Assembly: GCA_017307285.1 (NCBI GenBank)
Contig: JAFKFI010000066.1
Location: 1-64,000 of the forward strand
DNA length: 64,000 nucleotides
Source of the DNA: Alphaproteobacteria bacterium
Lineage (GTDB): Bacteria; Pseudomonadota; Alphaproteobacteria; Acetobacterales; Acetobacteraceae
Direction of reading: 5' to 3'
The notes beneath the pieces are model-generated. The model was not told the DNA's origin, did no database searches, and was given only the letters and a program-made list of their open reading frames with translations. The position numbers were made by a program, and so were the translations under genes. Below, one piece after another: positions 42,896-51,107 of this stretch; position 1 is the first letter of the stretch, and every line of letters begins with the position of its first letter.

Positions 42896-43897
42896 CTATG
42901 AGGCGGCCGGCGCACATGCACGGATCGCGGCTTCAAACCGCCTCTTGGCGTCGGCGCCGCGGGCGAAGGGACTGATGATCGGCACGTCGATCCCCGAGCG
43001 CCGGTATGCCTCGATCTGCGCACGACATTGGTCCGGTGTGCCCGACACGCTGGTCGCGTCGATCATCTCATCGCTCACCGCGCGCTCGGCTGCTTCACGA
43101 TCGCCGCGCGCCCAGGCATCGGCGATTGCTCCGGCTTCGGTCGAGAATCCATGCTCTGCCATCATTCGGTTGTAGCGTGGAAAGAAGCCGCAATAGAAAG
43201 CGATGCCCGGCCGTAACGCGGCGAGGGCCGCCGCGCGGGTATCGCCGACAGAGGTCGGCAACAAGCTGGTGACGACGATTTGAGCGGCCGCGCGTCCGGC
43301 GGCGCGCGCACCTTCGGCCAGGTGCATCCGGACCTGCGCGGCGGTGCGCAGGGTACTGCGCGTCAGGATGATGCCGTCCCCGATCTCGCCGCACAGGGCG
43401 ATCCCCTTCTGGAACACGGCCGAGAGATACACCGGTATATCCCGGCAGCGCGGCGTGTACGATAGATCGAAGTTCTCGATTCGGATGGTCTCGCCTTGAA
43501 AGCTCACCCGGCCTTCCCGGATCAGCTCGCGGACGATCGCGACGGTCTCGCGGGTCCGAGTCAGCGGCTTGCTGTACACCATGCCATGCTCAGGTCCCAC
43601 CTGCGCCTTGTGACTGGAGCCCAGGCCCAGAATGAAGCGGCCACCGGACAGGTCAGCAACCGTGGAGGCGGCCATTGCGATTGTCGGCGCGGTGCGGACG
43701 AAGACACTGCTGATGCTGGTGCCGAGCCGGATACGCGAAGTCCGCGTGGCGCAGGCGGCCAGGACCGCGAACTGATCGCCCCCATGACCCTCAGCGATCC
43801 AGGCCGACTCGTAGCCAAGGCTTTCGGCGAGGACAACGAGGTCGATGATGTCGGCCGGGTTGGGACCGCCCGAGACGGCGATGCCGATCCTGCTCAT
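42896..43897 (-). CDS. LLM-class flavin-dependent oxidoreductase
   Basis: A 333-residue luciferase-like monooxygenase family TIM barrel. Seen: the start RIGIAVSGGPNPADIIDLVV, GYESAWIAEGHGGDQFAV, SRIRLGTSISSVFVRTAPTI, and LSGGRFILGLGSSHKAQV. It would use FMN or F420 to oxidise or reduce a small substrate. It starts at ATG 43897 with AAAGGGG upstream and is the first gene of the minus-strand unit of LLM, dehydratase, ligase, cysteine hydrolase. It is divergent from the Ldh-type gene. Confidence 0.85.
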   Translation of the reverse strand: MSRIGIAVSGGPNPADIIDLVVLAESLGYESAWIAEGHGGDQFAVLAACATRTSRIRLGTSISSVFVRTAPTIAMAASTVADLSGGRFILGLGSSHKAQVGPEHGMVYSKPLTRTRETVAIVRELIREGRVSFQGETIRIENFDLSYTPRCRDIPVYLSAVFQKGIALCGEIGDGIILTRSTLRTAAQVRMHLAEGARAAGRAAAQIVVTSLLPTSVGDTRAAALAALRPGIAFYCGFFPRYNRMMAEHGFSTEAGAIADAWARGDREAAERAVSDEMIDATSVSGTPDQCRAQIEAYRRSGIDVPIISPFARGADAKRRFEAAIRACAPAAS

Positions 43898-44024
43898 TGT
43901 TTGCCCCTTTCCAAGATTGCCGCCTCCAGAGCAGCATTTTCGTTCGCCACTGCCAATGCCGGCCGTCATGGACACAGATTTCACTCCAGCGGCAGACTGG
44001 GCCAGCAGGATCGATGGTGGAGAG

Positions 44025-45056
44025 ATGACCGACAGCACCGGCAAAGACCGCATCCGATTGACGGTCGGCGAAGCGCGAGCACTTGGCGAGGCGGCGATGC
44101 GTGGCGCCGGCTACGACCACGATGACGCGCGTATCCTCACGGACCACGTGCTGGACGCTGCGCTATGTGGTTACGAGTATTCCGGGCTGCCGAAGCTGCT
44201 GAATGTGGTCGAAGCCGCCGAGTTCCGGCTGCCGCGCCGGCCTATCGCCGTGCTGCGGGAGACGGGAGCGACCGCCATGCTCGATGGCGGCAACAATACC
44301 GGGATGGTCGCGGCCTACCGCGCGGCCGAGGCGACGATCCTGCGCGCGGAAGCGAATGGGCTTGCCATCGTTTGCCTGGCCAACACCTGGATGACCGGAC
44401 GGAGCGCCTACTACTGCGAAATGATCGCCCGCGCCGGATTGGTGGTGATCCATTCGGTGGCGGCGCCGCCAGCCGTGGCTCCCTTCGGTGGCGCGCGGCC
44501 GGCGCTCGGGACGAACCCAATCGCCTTCGGGTTCCCGACGGCGGGCGATCCTCTTGTCATCGACATGGGGACGTCGGCGTTCATGGGGACCGACCTGCAG
44601 TTCCGGGCGCGCCTTGGCGCGCCGATTCCCGAGGGCGTCGCACTCGGGCCGGACGGCCGGCCAACGACCGACGCCGGCGTGGCCCGACGCGGTGCGCTGC
44701 TTCCCTTCGGTGGGCCGGAGGGTGGCTACAAGGGCTTCGGTCTCGCTTTGGCGATGGACGCTCTCGGCGCCTTGACCGCTGGGGTGCGGCCGACGGACGC
44801 GGTGAGCGGCTATGTGTTCATCGCGTTCAAGCCCGACCTGTTTCTGTCGGCAGACGACTACCGGCGCGAGGTGAGCAGGCGGATCGACATGGTCAAGGCG
44901 ACGCCGCGCCAGCCAGGGATAACCGAGATCCGCATTCCGGGCGAGCGCGGCTACGCGACCCGCGCCCGCCTCGCGCGCGAAGGCATCGAGATCGATCGCA
45001 AGATCCACGATGCACTGGAACGGCTGGCCATAGGGGAACCGGCTCAGCGCGGATAA
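44025..45056 (+). CDS. Ldh2-family oxidoreductase, atypical active site
   Basis: A 343-residue member of the malate/L-lactate dehydrogenase type-2 (Ldh2, also AllD-like) family by its middle and C-terminal pattern (ALGTNPIAFGFPT, VIDMGTSAFMG, PFGGPEGGYKGFGLALAMD). The usual N-terminal catalytic S-H-G-x-x-R is replaced by YEYSGLPK (Ser53 where His is normal), and the NSNHFG-type motif reads NTWMTG, so both conserved His are missing. The activity therefore may differ from known 2-hydroxyacid dehydrogenases. The start is uncertain: ATG 44025 has a close GGAG, and ATG 43968 would add 19 residues. Divergent from the LLM gene, sharing a spacer. Confidence 0.75.
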   Translation: MTDSTGKDRIRLTVGEARALGEAAMRGAGYDHDDARILTDHVLDAALCGYEYSGLPKLLNVVEAAEFRLPRRPIAVLRETGATAMLDGGNNTGMVAAYRAAEATILRAEANGLAIVCLANTWMTGRSAYYCEMIARAGLVVIHSVAAPPAVAPFGGARPALGTNPIAFGFPTAGDPLVIDMGTSAFMGTDLQFRARLGAPIPEGVALGPDGRPTTDAGVARRGALLPFGGPEGGYKGFGLALAMDALGALTAGVRPTDAVSGYVFIAFKPDLFLSADDYRREVSRRIDMVKATPRQPGITEIRIPGERGYATRARLAREGIEIDRKIHDALERLAIGEPAQRG

Positions 45057-45060
45057 CGCG

Positions 45061-45366
45061 TCACGCGGCTCGAACGAGGCTGGGAAGGGCACCCTTGCCG
45101 CGCACTTCCGCCTCCTCGAACTCGGCGGCGGCGATCGCCCGGTCGAGGGCGGCGCGCAGCTCCTTGGCGGTCGCCAGCGTCAGCTCGACCCCCGCCCGCG
45201 CGCCGGGGTCGAGGCTCATGTTGATGAAGTCGAGCGTGATGACGTCGCCCAATGCCGCATGGCGCGCGTGATCATAGGCCACCACGGCCTGGGATAGCGG
45301 GAACCATTGGTCCCCGCGCTTCGCCATGCCCTCGGCCCGTGCGATCTCGATGATGGACGTGCACAT
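45061..45366 (-). CDS. DUF6295-like small protein
   Basis: A 101-residue soluble protein opening MCTSIIEIARAEGMAKRGDQW and containing QAVVAYDHARHAALGDVITLDFIN, a pattern I associate with DUF6295, of unknown role. It sits directly after the dienelactone hydrolase gene with TAGGAGG overlapping that stop codon, so it is co-transcribed. It converges with the Ldh-type gene. The function is unknown. Confidence 0.65.
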   Translation of the reverse strand: MCTSIIEIARAEGMAKRGDQWFPLSQAVVAYDHARHAALGDVITLDFINMSLDPGARAGVELTLATAKELRAALDRAIAAAEFEEAEVRGKGALPSLVRAA

Positions 45367-45377
45367 GGCCGCGCCTC

Positions 45378-46136
45378 CTACTTCGCCAGATGCTTGCCGA
45401 AGAAGGCGAATATCTTGCTCCAGCCGTCCATCGCCTGCTCGACCCGATAGAGCGGCCGGTGCCAATAGAAGAAGCCGTGGCCGGCGCCGTCGTAGCGGTG
45501 GAACTCGTATGTCTTGCCCTGCTTCTTGAGCTCGGCCTCGTGCTGGTTCACCTGCTCCGGGCTCGGTGCGCGATCGTCGTTGCCGAACAGGCCCAGCAAC
45601 GGGCAGCAAAGGTCCTTGGTCATGTCGATGGGGGCCACGGGAGTCTTGGGGTTGAGCTCCTCCTTGCCCATCACCACGCGGCCTCCCCACAGCTCCACGC
45701 AAGCGTCGACGTCCTTGCGCTGGCAAGCGTAGATGAAGGCGTGCCGGCCGCCCGAGCAGGAGCCGAACAGGGCAACCTTGCCGTTGTGATTGGGCTGCGC
45801 GCGCATCCACTTCACTGCGGCCCCTGTGTCGCCGACCATCTGGGAATCGGCGATGCCGCCCTCGGCGCGCACCTTGGCGGCGACGTCGTCGGGGTTGGCA
45901 TCGCTGCCTCCGCCCTCGCGCTCATAGAGGTTGGCGCAGATCGCGAGATAGCCGTGATGCGCGAAGCGGCGCGTCGTCTCGATGTAGAACTCGCTCCAGC
46001 CCGGGAGATGGTGGATCAGCACGACGCCCGGAAAGGGACCCGGACCAGATGGCTTGGCGACGTAGGCGGTTATCGGCGTTCCCTTGTCGCCGTTGATGGT
46101 CACGTTCTCGCAGGTCATGCCTCGGTAGAACGACAT
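45378..46136 (-). CDS. Dienelactone hydrolase family protein
   Basis: A 252-residue alpha/beta hydrolase of the dienelactone hydrolase family. The nucleophile is Cys127 in GSCSGG, with Asp in LFGNDDRAP and His in GAGHGFFYWHRP giving the triad. FPGVVLIHHLPGWSEFY supplies the oxyanion loop. These enzymes hydrolyse dienelactones in chlorinated aromatic breakdown, but many relatives have other ester substrates. ATG 46136 follows GGAGGAAG; the upstream extension to 46199 is not conserved in pattern. DUF6295 gene follows. Confidence 0.9.
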   Translation of the reverse strand: MSFYRGMTCENVTINGDKGTPITAYVAKPSGPGPFPGVVLIHHLPGWSEFYIETTRRFAHHGYLAICANLYEREGGGSDANPDDVAAKVRAEGGIADSQMVGDTGAAVKWMRAQPNHNGKVALFGSCSGGRHAFIYACQRKDVDACVELWGGRVVMGKEELNPKTPVAPIDMTKDLCCPLLGLFGNDDRAPSPEQVNQHEAELKKQGKTYEFHRYDGAGHGFFYWHRPLYRVEQAMDGWSKIFAFFGKHLAK

Positions 46137-46253
46137 CGATCTTCCTCCGTGATTGCGGGTCTCGGCCATCGGAGCACTGCGCAATGCGGGGTGCAACAAG
46201 AGGGGGACGGCGGGACGGCGCTGGCTTCCCTTGCGAGCGGCCTTGTTCCGGGG

Positions 46254-46623
46254 TCAGGGTGGCCCGCCACGTAGATCATTCAGCAAATCATCGACTTGTT
46301 GCTTCAGCCGGGCAACCTGCCTATGACAGTTCTCCAGACAATATCGACATCTACCTCAAAGTAATTGTGGATCACGTTGTTGCGCATGCCGCGCATTTCG
46401 ATCCACGGCAGCTCAGGGTGCGCCGCCACGAATTCCGGAGCGTGTTGCTGAAGTTGCCGTGCGGCTTCGCCGATTATCTCGATGTCGCGTATGACGGCAT
46501 CCTGATCGCGCTGGCTTTGTCGAAGGCGCTCACGTTATCCAAGTGCGCAATGTATTCCGTCGCCCGCTGGATTGCCTGTGCGATGTGTTCCAGATAGTCC
46601 TCGATGCGCTCCGGGTGCTTCAT
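46254..46623 (-). pseudogene. hepT: HepT-like HEPN (DUF86) gene with two frameshifts
   Basis: Reading from ATG 46623 gives MKHPERIEDYLEHIAQAI..., a DUF86/HEPN start, but the frame terminates after 49 residues. Shifting by one base near 46513-46515 restores QRDQDAVIRDIEIIGEAA and the catalytic R-x4-H in MRGMRNNVIHNYFEVD. A second one-base loss near 46306-46312 then stops the frame; beyond it LKQQVDDLLNDLRGG can be read to a stop at 46254. Adding two bases gives an intact 123-residue HepT. It begins at an ATGA overlap with the MntA gene. It may be a true pseudogene or two sequencing errors in short G/C runs. Confidence 0.8.
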
Positions 46624-46910
46624 AGTGGCTCAGCCCCTTCCACTACGCGATCCCGAACCTTCGCTGGCAAAAAGCCCGGTGTCAGGACGGATACCCGGAC
46701 ACCGAGTAATTCGTGCGCGGCGTGTTCCAGCCTGGCGAGCGTGAACAGGGTCGTTGTCTCCGTCGCATCGACCAGCAAATCAAGGTCGCTCTCGTCAGTG
46801 TCGGTGCCAGTCAGCACCGATCCATAGACACGCGGGCGCTTCAGGCCGTGGCTGCGGACAAGCTCTCGCAGTTCGGGTCGATGGGCCATAAGTGCGTCGG
46901 ATGGCTTCAT
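46620..46910 (-). CDS. mntA: MntA-like nucleotidyltransferase antitoxin
   Basis: A 96-residue minimal nucleotidyltransferase (MNT). The signature VYGSVLTGTDTDESDLDLLV gives GS followed by D-x-D for metal and nucleotide binding. In MntA/HepT pairs this protein adenylylates HepT near its HEPN active site and neutralises it. It precedes hepT with overlapping stop and start codons, the standard order. The start at ATG 46910 has GAGG; an internal ATG at 46889 is a possible alternative. The gene is intact while its partner is broken. Confidence 0.85.
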   Translation of the reverse strand: MKPSDALMAHRPELRELVRSHGLKRPRVYGSVLTGTDTDESDLDLLVDATETTTLFTLARLEHAAHELLGVRVSVLTPGFLPAKVRDRVVEGAEPL

Positions 46911-47032
46911 AGACCTCGTGGTAGCACAAGGTAGCAGTTTGCTGCCCTCCCGGCCGATCAGTATTGTCCGCATGCCCCGCAGGCGGGGCCGGTGCGGCTG
47001 CAAGATGGAATAGGCCGATCCATACACTACCC

Positions 47033-47719
47033 ATGCTGTCGCCCGATGAGTGGCAGGCGGTCCGGCTGACCCTGGCGGTCGCGGCGCGCGCGGTCGGGTT
47101 TGGGCTGCCAGTGGCGGTGCTGACCGCGTGGCTGCTGGCACGCACCCGCTTTCCCGGCCGGCCGGTGCTGAACGCGCTCGTGCATCTGCCGCTGGTACTG
47201 CCGCCGGTGGTGACGGGCTGGCTGCTGTTGATCGTGTTCGGCATTCGCGGGCCGCTGGGCGCGTTGCTCGACGAGTGGTTCGGGGTACGGCTGGTGTTCA
47301 CCACGGCGGGTGCCGCGCTGGCCTGCGCGGTGATGACCTTCCCGGTGATGGTCCGTGCTGTCCGCCTCGCACTCGAGGCGGGCGATCCCGGGCTCGAGGA
47401 GGCGGCGCGGACCTTGGGCGCGGGGCGGCTCGACCGGCTGTTCAGCGTCACATTGCCGCTGGCCTCGCCCGGCATCCTGATGGCTGGCATCGTCGGCTAT
47501 GCGACCTGCCTCGGCGAGTTCGGCGCGGTGATCACCTTTGCGGCCAACATCCCCGGCGAGACGCAGACGCTGCCGCTGGCGATCTACGCGGCGTTGCAGG
47601 CGCCGGGCGGGGAGGCGCGGGCGGCGACCTTGTCGTTGGTCTCTATCGTCCTCGCGCTGGTCGGGCTGCTGCTGTCGGAGTGGGCCGGGCGGCGGCTCAA
47701 CCTGGCGCTCGGGCGGTGA
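47033..47719 (+). CDS. modB: Molybdate ABC transporter permease
   Basis: A 228-residue permease of the molybdate/tungstate importer. Seen: five or six hydrophobic helices starting LTLAVAARAVGFGLPVAVLT, PLVLPPVVTGWLLL, and the EAA docking loop LEEAARTLGAGRLDRLFSVT. ModB signature regions FGAVITFAANIPGETQTLPL are evident near the C-terminus. modC overlaps its end by GTGA. The periplasmic binding protein ModA is not encoded on either side; it is normally just upstream, where the toxin-antitoxin pair and a short spacer lie. Imported molybdate would serve the nitrate reductase. Confidence 0.93.
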   Translation: MLSPDEWQAVRLTLAVAARAVGFGLPVAVLTAWLLARTRFPGRPVLNALVHLPLVLPPVVTGWLLLIVFGIRGPLGALLDEWFGVRLVFTTAGAALACAVMTFPVMVRAVRLALEAGDPGLEEAARTLGAGRLDRLFSVTLPLASPGILMAGIVGYATCLGEFGAVITFAANIPGETQTLPLAIYAALQAPGGEARAATLSLVSIVLALVGLLLSEWAGRRLNLALGR

Positions 47720-48795
47720 GTCTTTCCGTCGTGGTTCGCCATCGCTTTCCCGGTGCCGGGATCGACGCGGCGTTCGATGTGCCGACCCCCGGCGTGGTTG
47801 CGCTGTTCGGACCGTCGGGTGCCGGCAAATCCAGCATCATCAATGCCGTGGCTGGGCTGCTGCGGCCCGATCTCGGCCATATCGTTCTGGACGACGAGAT
47901 GCTTGCCGACACCGCTTCCGGCGTCTGGCTGCCGCCGGAGAGGCGGCGGGTGGGTCTGGTGTTCCAGAATGCGCGGCTGTTTCCGCATATGTCGGTGGCG
48001 ACCAACCTCCGCTTCGGCCTGCGCCGCGCGGGGCCCGGACGGATCGGCTTCGAGGAGGTCGTGGCGCTGCTCGGCCTCGGCGGGTTGCTGGGGCGGCGGC
48101 CGCGCACGCTATCGGGCGGCGAGCGGCAGCGGGTGGCGATCGGCCGGGCGCTGCTCGCGCAGCCGCGGCTGCTGCTGATGGACGAGCCGCTGGCCAGCCT
48201 GGACGCGGCCCGCAAGGCCGAAATCCTGCCGTTTCTCGGCCGCCTGAAATCGGCGTTGCGCATCCCGATCCTCTACGTGACCCATGCGCTCGAGGAGGTG
48301 GTGCAGCTGGCAGACTCCCTGGTGCTGATCGAGGCGGGGCGGGTGGTCGCGGCGGGCGACGTGTCGAATATCGCGGCGCGCGCCGATCTGCCGCTGGCAC
48401 GGCGCGACGATGCCGGCGCGGTGCTGGCTGCCCGCATCGCGGCGCATGACGTGGAGCATCGGCTGACCCGGCTCGATGCTGGCGGTGCCACGTTCTGGGT
48501 GCCGCTCGTCGACGCGGCGCCGGGGGGCGCGCTCCGCATCCGCATCCCGGCGCGCGAGGTGATCCTGGCGCGTCAGGCGCCAGAGGCGATCAGCGTGCAC
48601 AACATCATCGCCGGCATCACCCGCGCCATCGCCGAGGACGCGCCGCGCCGCGCCGCGCTGGTGGAGATCGCCTTGCCGCAAGGCGCGCTGTTGTCGCGCG
48701 TGACGCCCGACGCCGTCGCCAAACTGGCGTTGGCACCGGGCGTGCCGGTGCTGGCGCTCGTCAAGTCCATGACCATCGAGGTGCTCGTTTCGTGA
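47716..48795 (+). CDS. modC: Molybdate ABC transporter ATPase
   Basis: A 359-residue ATPase of the ModC type. Walker A GPSGAGKSS near residue 35, the signature LSGGERQR with Walker B LLLMDEPLASLD, and the H-loop VTHALEE are all present. The C-terminal roughly 70 residues (from about 285) fit a molybdate-binding TOBE domain with SVHNIIAGIT. GTG 47716 overlaps the modB stop; the longer upstream frame is inside modB and rejected. The gene closes the transporter unit. Confidence 0.94.
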   Translation: MSLSVVVRHRFPGAGIDAAFDVPTPGVVALFGPSGAGKSSIINAVAGLLRPDLGHIVLDDEMLADTASGVWLPPERRRVGLVFQNARLFPHMSVATNLRFGLRRAGPGRIGFEEVVALLGLGGLLGRRPRTLSGGERQRVAIGRALLAQPRLLLMDEPLASLDAARKAEILPFLGRLKSALRIPILYVTHALEEVVQLADSLVLIEAGRVVAAGDVSNIAARADLPLARRDDAGAVLAARIAAHDVEHRLTRLDAGGATFWVPLVDAAPGGALRIRIPAREVILARQAPEAISVHNIIAGITRAIAEDAPRRAALVEIALPQGALLSRVTPDAVAKLALAPGVPVLALVKSMTIEVLVS

Positions 48796-48902
48796 CGCGG
48801 GCTCGCGCGGTAGTGTATGCCGACGGAATGGATGGTGTCCTTGATGCCCGATGACGCACCCGACACCTCGCCGCACCCGACGGCGAGCGCGGCGGCTGGC
48901 GG

Positions 48903-50540
48903 GTGTCGCCGATCTGGATCATTCCGCTGGTCGCGGTGCTGATCGGCGCGTGGCTGGCGTGGGATACGCTATCCAAGAAAGGGCCGACCATCACCATCTC
49001 CTTCCAGAGTGCCGAGGGCCTGCAGGCAGGACAGTCGCAGCTCAAGTTCAAGGACATCGTGCTCGGCACGGTGCAGCATCTCAGCCTCACCGAGGACCGC
49101 CGCCGAGTGCTGGTGCGCGTGGCGACGACGCGGGATGCCTTGCCGCTGCTGACCGAGGGCACGTCGTTTTGGGTCGTCAAGCCACGCCTGTTCGCAGGCA
49201 GTGTCTCCGGCCTCGATACGCTGCTCTCGGGGGCGTATATCCAGATGCGCCCGGCGGAGGGCGGCGATCGGGCAGCGAAGCGCGACTTCGTCGGGCTCGA
49301 GGACCCGCCGGTGCTCGAATCGGAGGTGCCCGGCCGCACTTTCCTCCTGAAGGCGAACCGGCTTGGTTCGATCAGCTTGGGCTCGCCGATCTTCTTTCGC
49401 GACCTCACGGTGGGGGAGGTGCTCGGCTGGGACCTGGCCGACATGGCGTCGAGTGTTACGATCCACGCCTTCGTGCGTGCGCCGTTCGACAAGTATGTGC
49501 ATGAAAATTCGCGCTTCTGGAACGCCTCGGGGGTGAGCGTGAAGCTCGGCGGCAACGGCGTCGAGGTGCAGCTCGAATCGCTCCGTGCGATCCTGCTCGG
49601 CGGCATCGCCTTCGAGACGCCGGAGGAGAAGACGCCGAGCCCGGTGAGCGCGGAGGACCACGAATTCCCCCTGTACGCGAATTTGGAAGCGGCGCAGGGG
49701 GCGGCCTATGGTCGCAAGATCGAGTTCGTCGCCTACTTCCCCGGCTCGGTGCGCGGCCTGGCGAAGGGGGCCGACGTCACCTTGCATGGTCTGAAGATCG
49801 GTAGTGTGCAGGATGTGAGCCTGACCTACGACGCGGCCAAGGACGCGATTCTGGCTCCAGTCCGCTTCTCCGTCGAGCCCGGCCGGTTCCTTGGCGCAGG
49901 CAAGCAGGTGAAGGCGGATACAGCAGCCGCGGTTGATGAGTTGGTGGCGCGCGGGATGCGGGTGACGTTGCAGAGCGCAAACCTGATCACCGGGCAGATG
50001 CTGGTGGCGCTCGAATTCAAGCCCGACGCACCGCCGGCGAGCGTTGGGCGCGACGGGGACGCCTTCGTGGTGCCGACGATCGACACCGGCGGGTTCGCTG
50101 GGATCGAGGCGGGGGCGGCGGCGCTGCTCGCCAAGGTGAACACCATTCCGTTCGATCAGATCGGCAAGAATCTTGGACAGACGATGCAGGGGCTGAGCCA
50201 GGTCGCGAACGGGCCGGAGCTCAAGCAGGCGCTCGCCTCGCTTGCGGCGACGATGGTGTCGGTGCAGGAGACCGTTCGCCGGGTCGACGCCGGGATGACG
50301 CCGCTCTTGAAGCGCCTGCCGGAGATTTCCGCCGATCTGCAGAAGACGATGGCGCAGACCAACAAGCTCGCGTCGTCGCTGGAATCCGGCTACGGCAACA
50401 ACACGCGGTTCAACCGCGACCTCGAACGCTTGCTCGTGCAGGCGAACGAGGCGATGCGCTCGATCCAGGCGTTGAGCGACCTGCTGACGCGCCACCCCGA
50501 GGCGCTGATCCGCGGCCGCACCAATCGGGGGACGGAGTAG
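48903..50540 (+). CDS. pqiB: PqiB-type MCE protein
   Basis: A 545-residue protein of the MCE/MlaD family with one N-terminal membrane helix (WIIPLVAVLIGAWLAWD) and three MCE domains at about 35-125, 150-215 and 275-365 (the second with GSPIFFRDLTVGEVLG, the third with GADVTLHGLKIGSVQDV), then a long C-terminal helical tail. PqiB forms a periplasmic tunnel for lipid movement between membranes. The start is uncertain: GTG 48903 begins right at the helix, whereas an ATG at 48844 in another frame would encode the usual polar leader MPDDAPDTSPH. pqiC follows three bases after the stop. Confidence 0.92.
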   Translation: MSPIWIIPLVAVLIGAWLAWDTLSKKGPTITISFQSAEGLQAGQSQLKFKDIVLGTVQHLSLTEDRRRVLVRVATTRDALPLLTEGTSFWVVKPRLFAGSVSGLDTLLSGAYIQMRPAEGGDRAAKRDFVGLEDPPVLESEVPGRTFLLKANRLGSISLGSPIFFRDLTVGEVLGWDLADMASSVTIHAFVRAPFDKYVHENSRFWNASGVSVKLGGNGVEVQLESLRAILLGGIAFETPEEKTPSPVSAEDHEFPLYANLEAAQGAAYGRKIEFVAYFPGSVRGLAKGADVTLHGLKIGSVQDVSLTYDAAKDAILAPVRFSVEPGRFLGAGKQVKADTAAAVDELVARGMRVTLQSANLITGQMLVALEFKPDAPPASVGRDGDAFVVPTIDTGGFAGIEAGAAALLAKVNTIPFDQIGKNLGQTMQGLSQVANGPELKQALASLAATMVSVQETVRRVDAGMTPLLKRLPEISADLQKTMAQTNKLASSLESGYGNNTRFNRDLERLLVQANEAMRSIQALSDLLTRHPEALIRGRTNRGTE

Positions 50541-50543
50541 GCG

Positions 50544-51107
50544 ATGCGAATGTGGCTGGTCTCGATGCTGGCCGTCGCGTGCCTTGCGGGCTGCGCCTCG
50601 CCGGAGCCCGCACTCTACACCATCAAGGCGGTGCATGGCCCGGTCGTGTCGCGCGCGCCCAAGGTGGTGCTGTTGCGTCAGATCGCCTTGGCGAAATTCC
50701 TCGACCGGCAGCAGATCGTCCGCTCCTCGGAGGATTTCCGGTTGCAGGTGATGGCGAACGACTGGTGGGGCGAGCCGCTTGGCGCGATGCTCAGCCGGGT
50801 ACTGGTCGAGGAGTTGAGCCAGCGCTTGCCGGGCAGCTCCGTCTACGCCGAGAGCGGGGCGGTTTCGGTGAGCCCGGATGCCACGGTCGAGCTCAACGTC
50901 CAGCGGCTCGATGCGGACTCGGCGGGCAATGTCTTGCTCTCGGCACAGGCGGCGATCATGTTCGAGCGGCGGCGCAACGCGCCGGTGACGCGGGATTTCA
51001 GCATCGTCGTGCCGCAGGCTACCAGCGGCGTGCCGGGCGAGGTCGCGGCGATTAGTACCGCCGTCGGCCAGCTCGCCGACGGCCTGGCGACGATGCTGCG
51101 ACGGTGA
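50544..51107 (+). CDS. pqiC: PqiC-like outer-membrane lipoprotein
   Basis: A 187-residue lipoprotein of the ABC-type transport auxiliary (DUF330/PqiC) family. The signal ends at lipobox LAGC, followed by PALYTIKAV, a strand typical of the family, and VVLLRQIALAKFLDRQQIV. PqiC sits in the outer membrane and contacts the PqiB tunnel. It lies directly after pqiB and overlaps the GTG of pqiA by four bases, so the three genes form one operon. Confidence 0.9.
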   Translation: MRMWLVSMLAVACLAGCASPEPALYTIKAVHGPVVSRAPKVVLLRQIALAKFLDRQQIVRSSEDFRLQVMANDWWGEPLGAMLSRVLVEELSQRLPGSSVYAESGAVSVSPDATVELNVQRLDADSAGNVLLSAQAAIMFERRRNAPVTRDFSIVVPQATSGVPGEVAAISTAVGQLADGLATMLRR

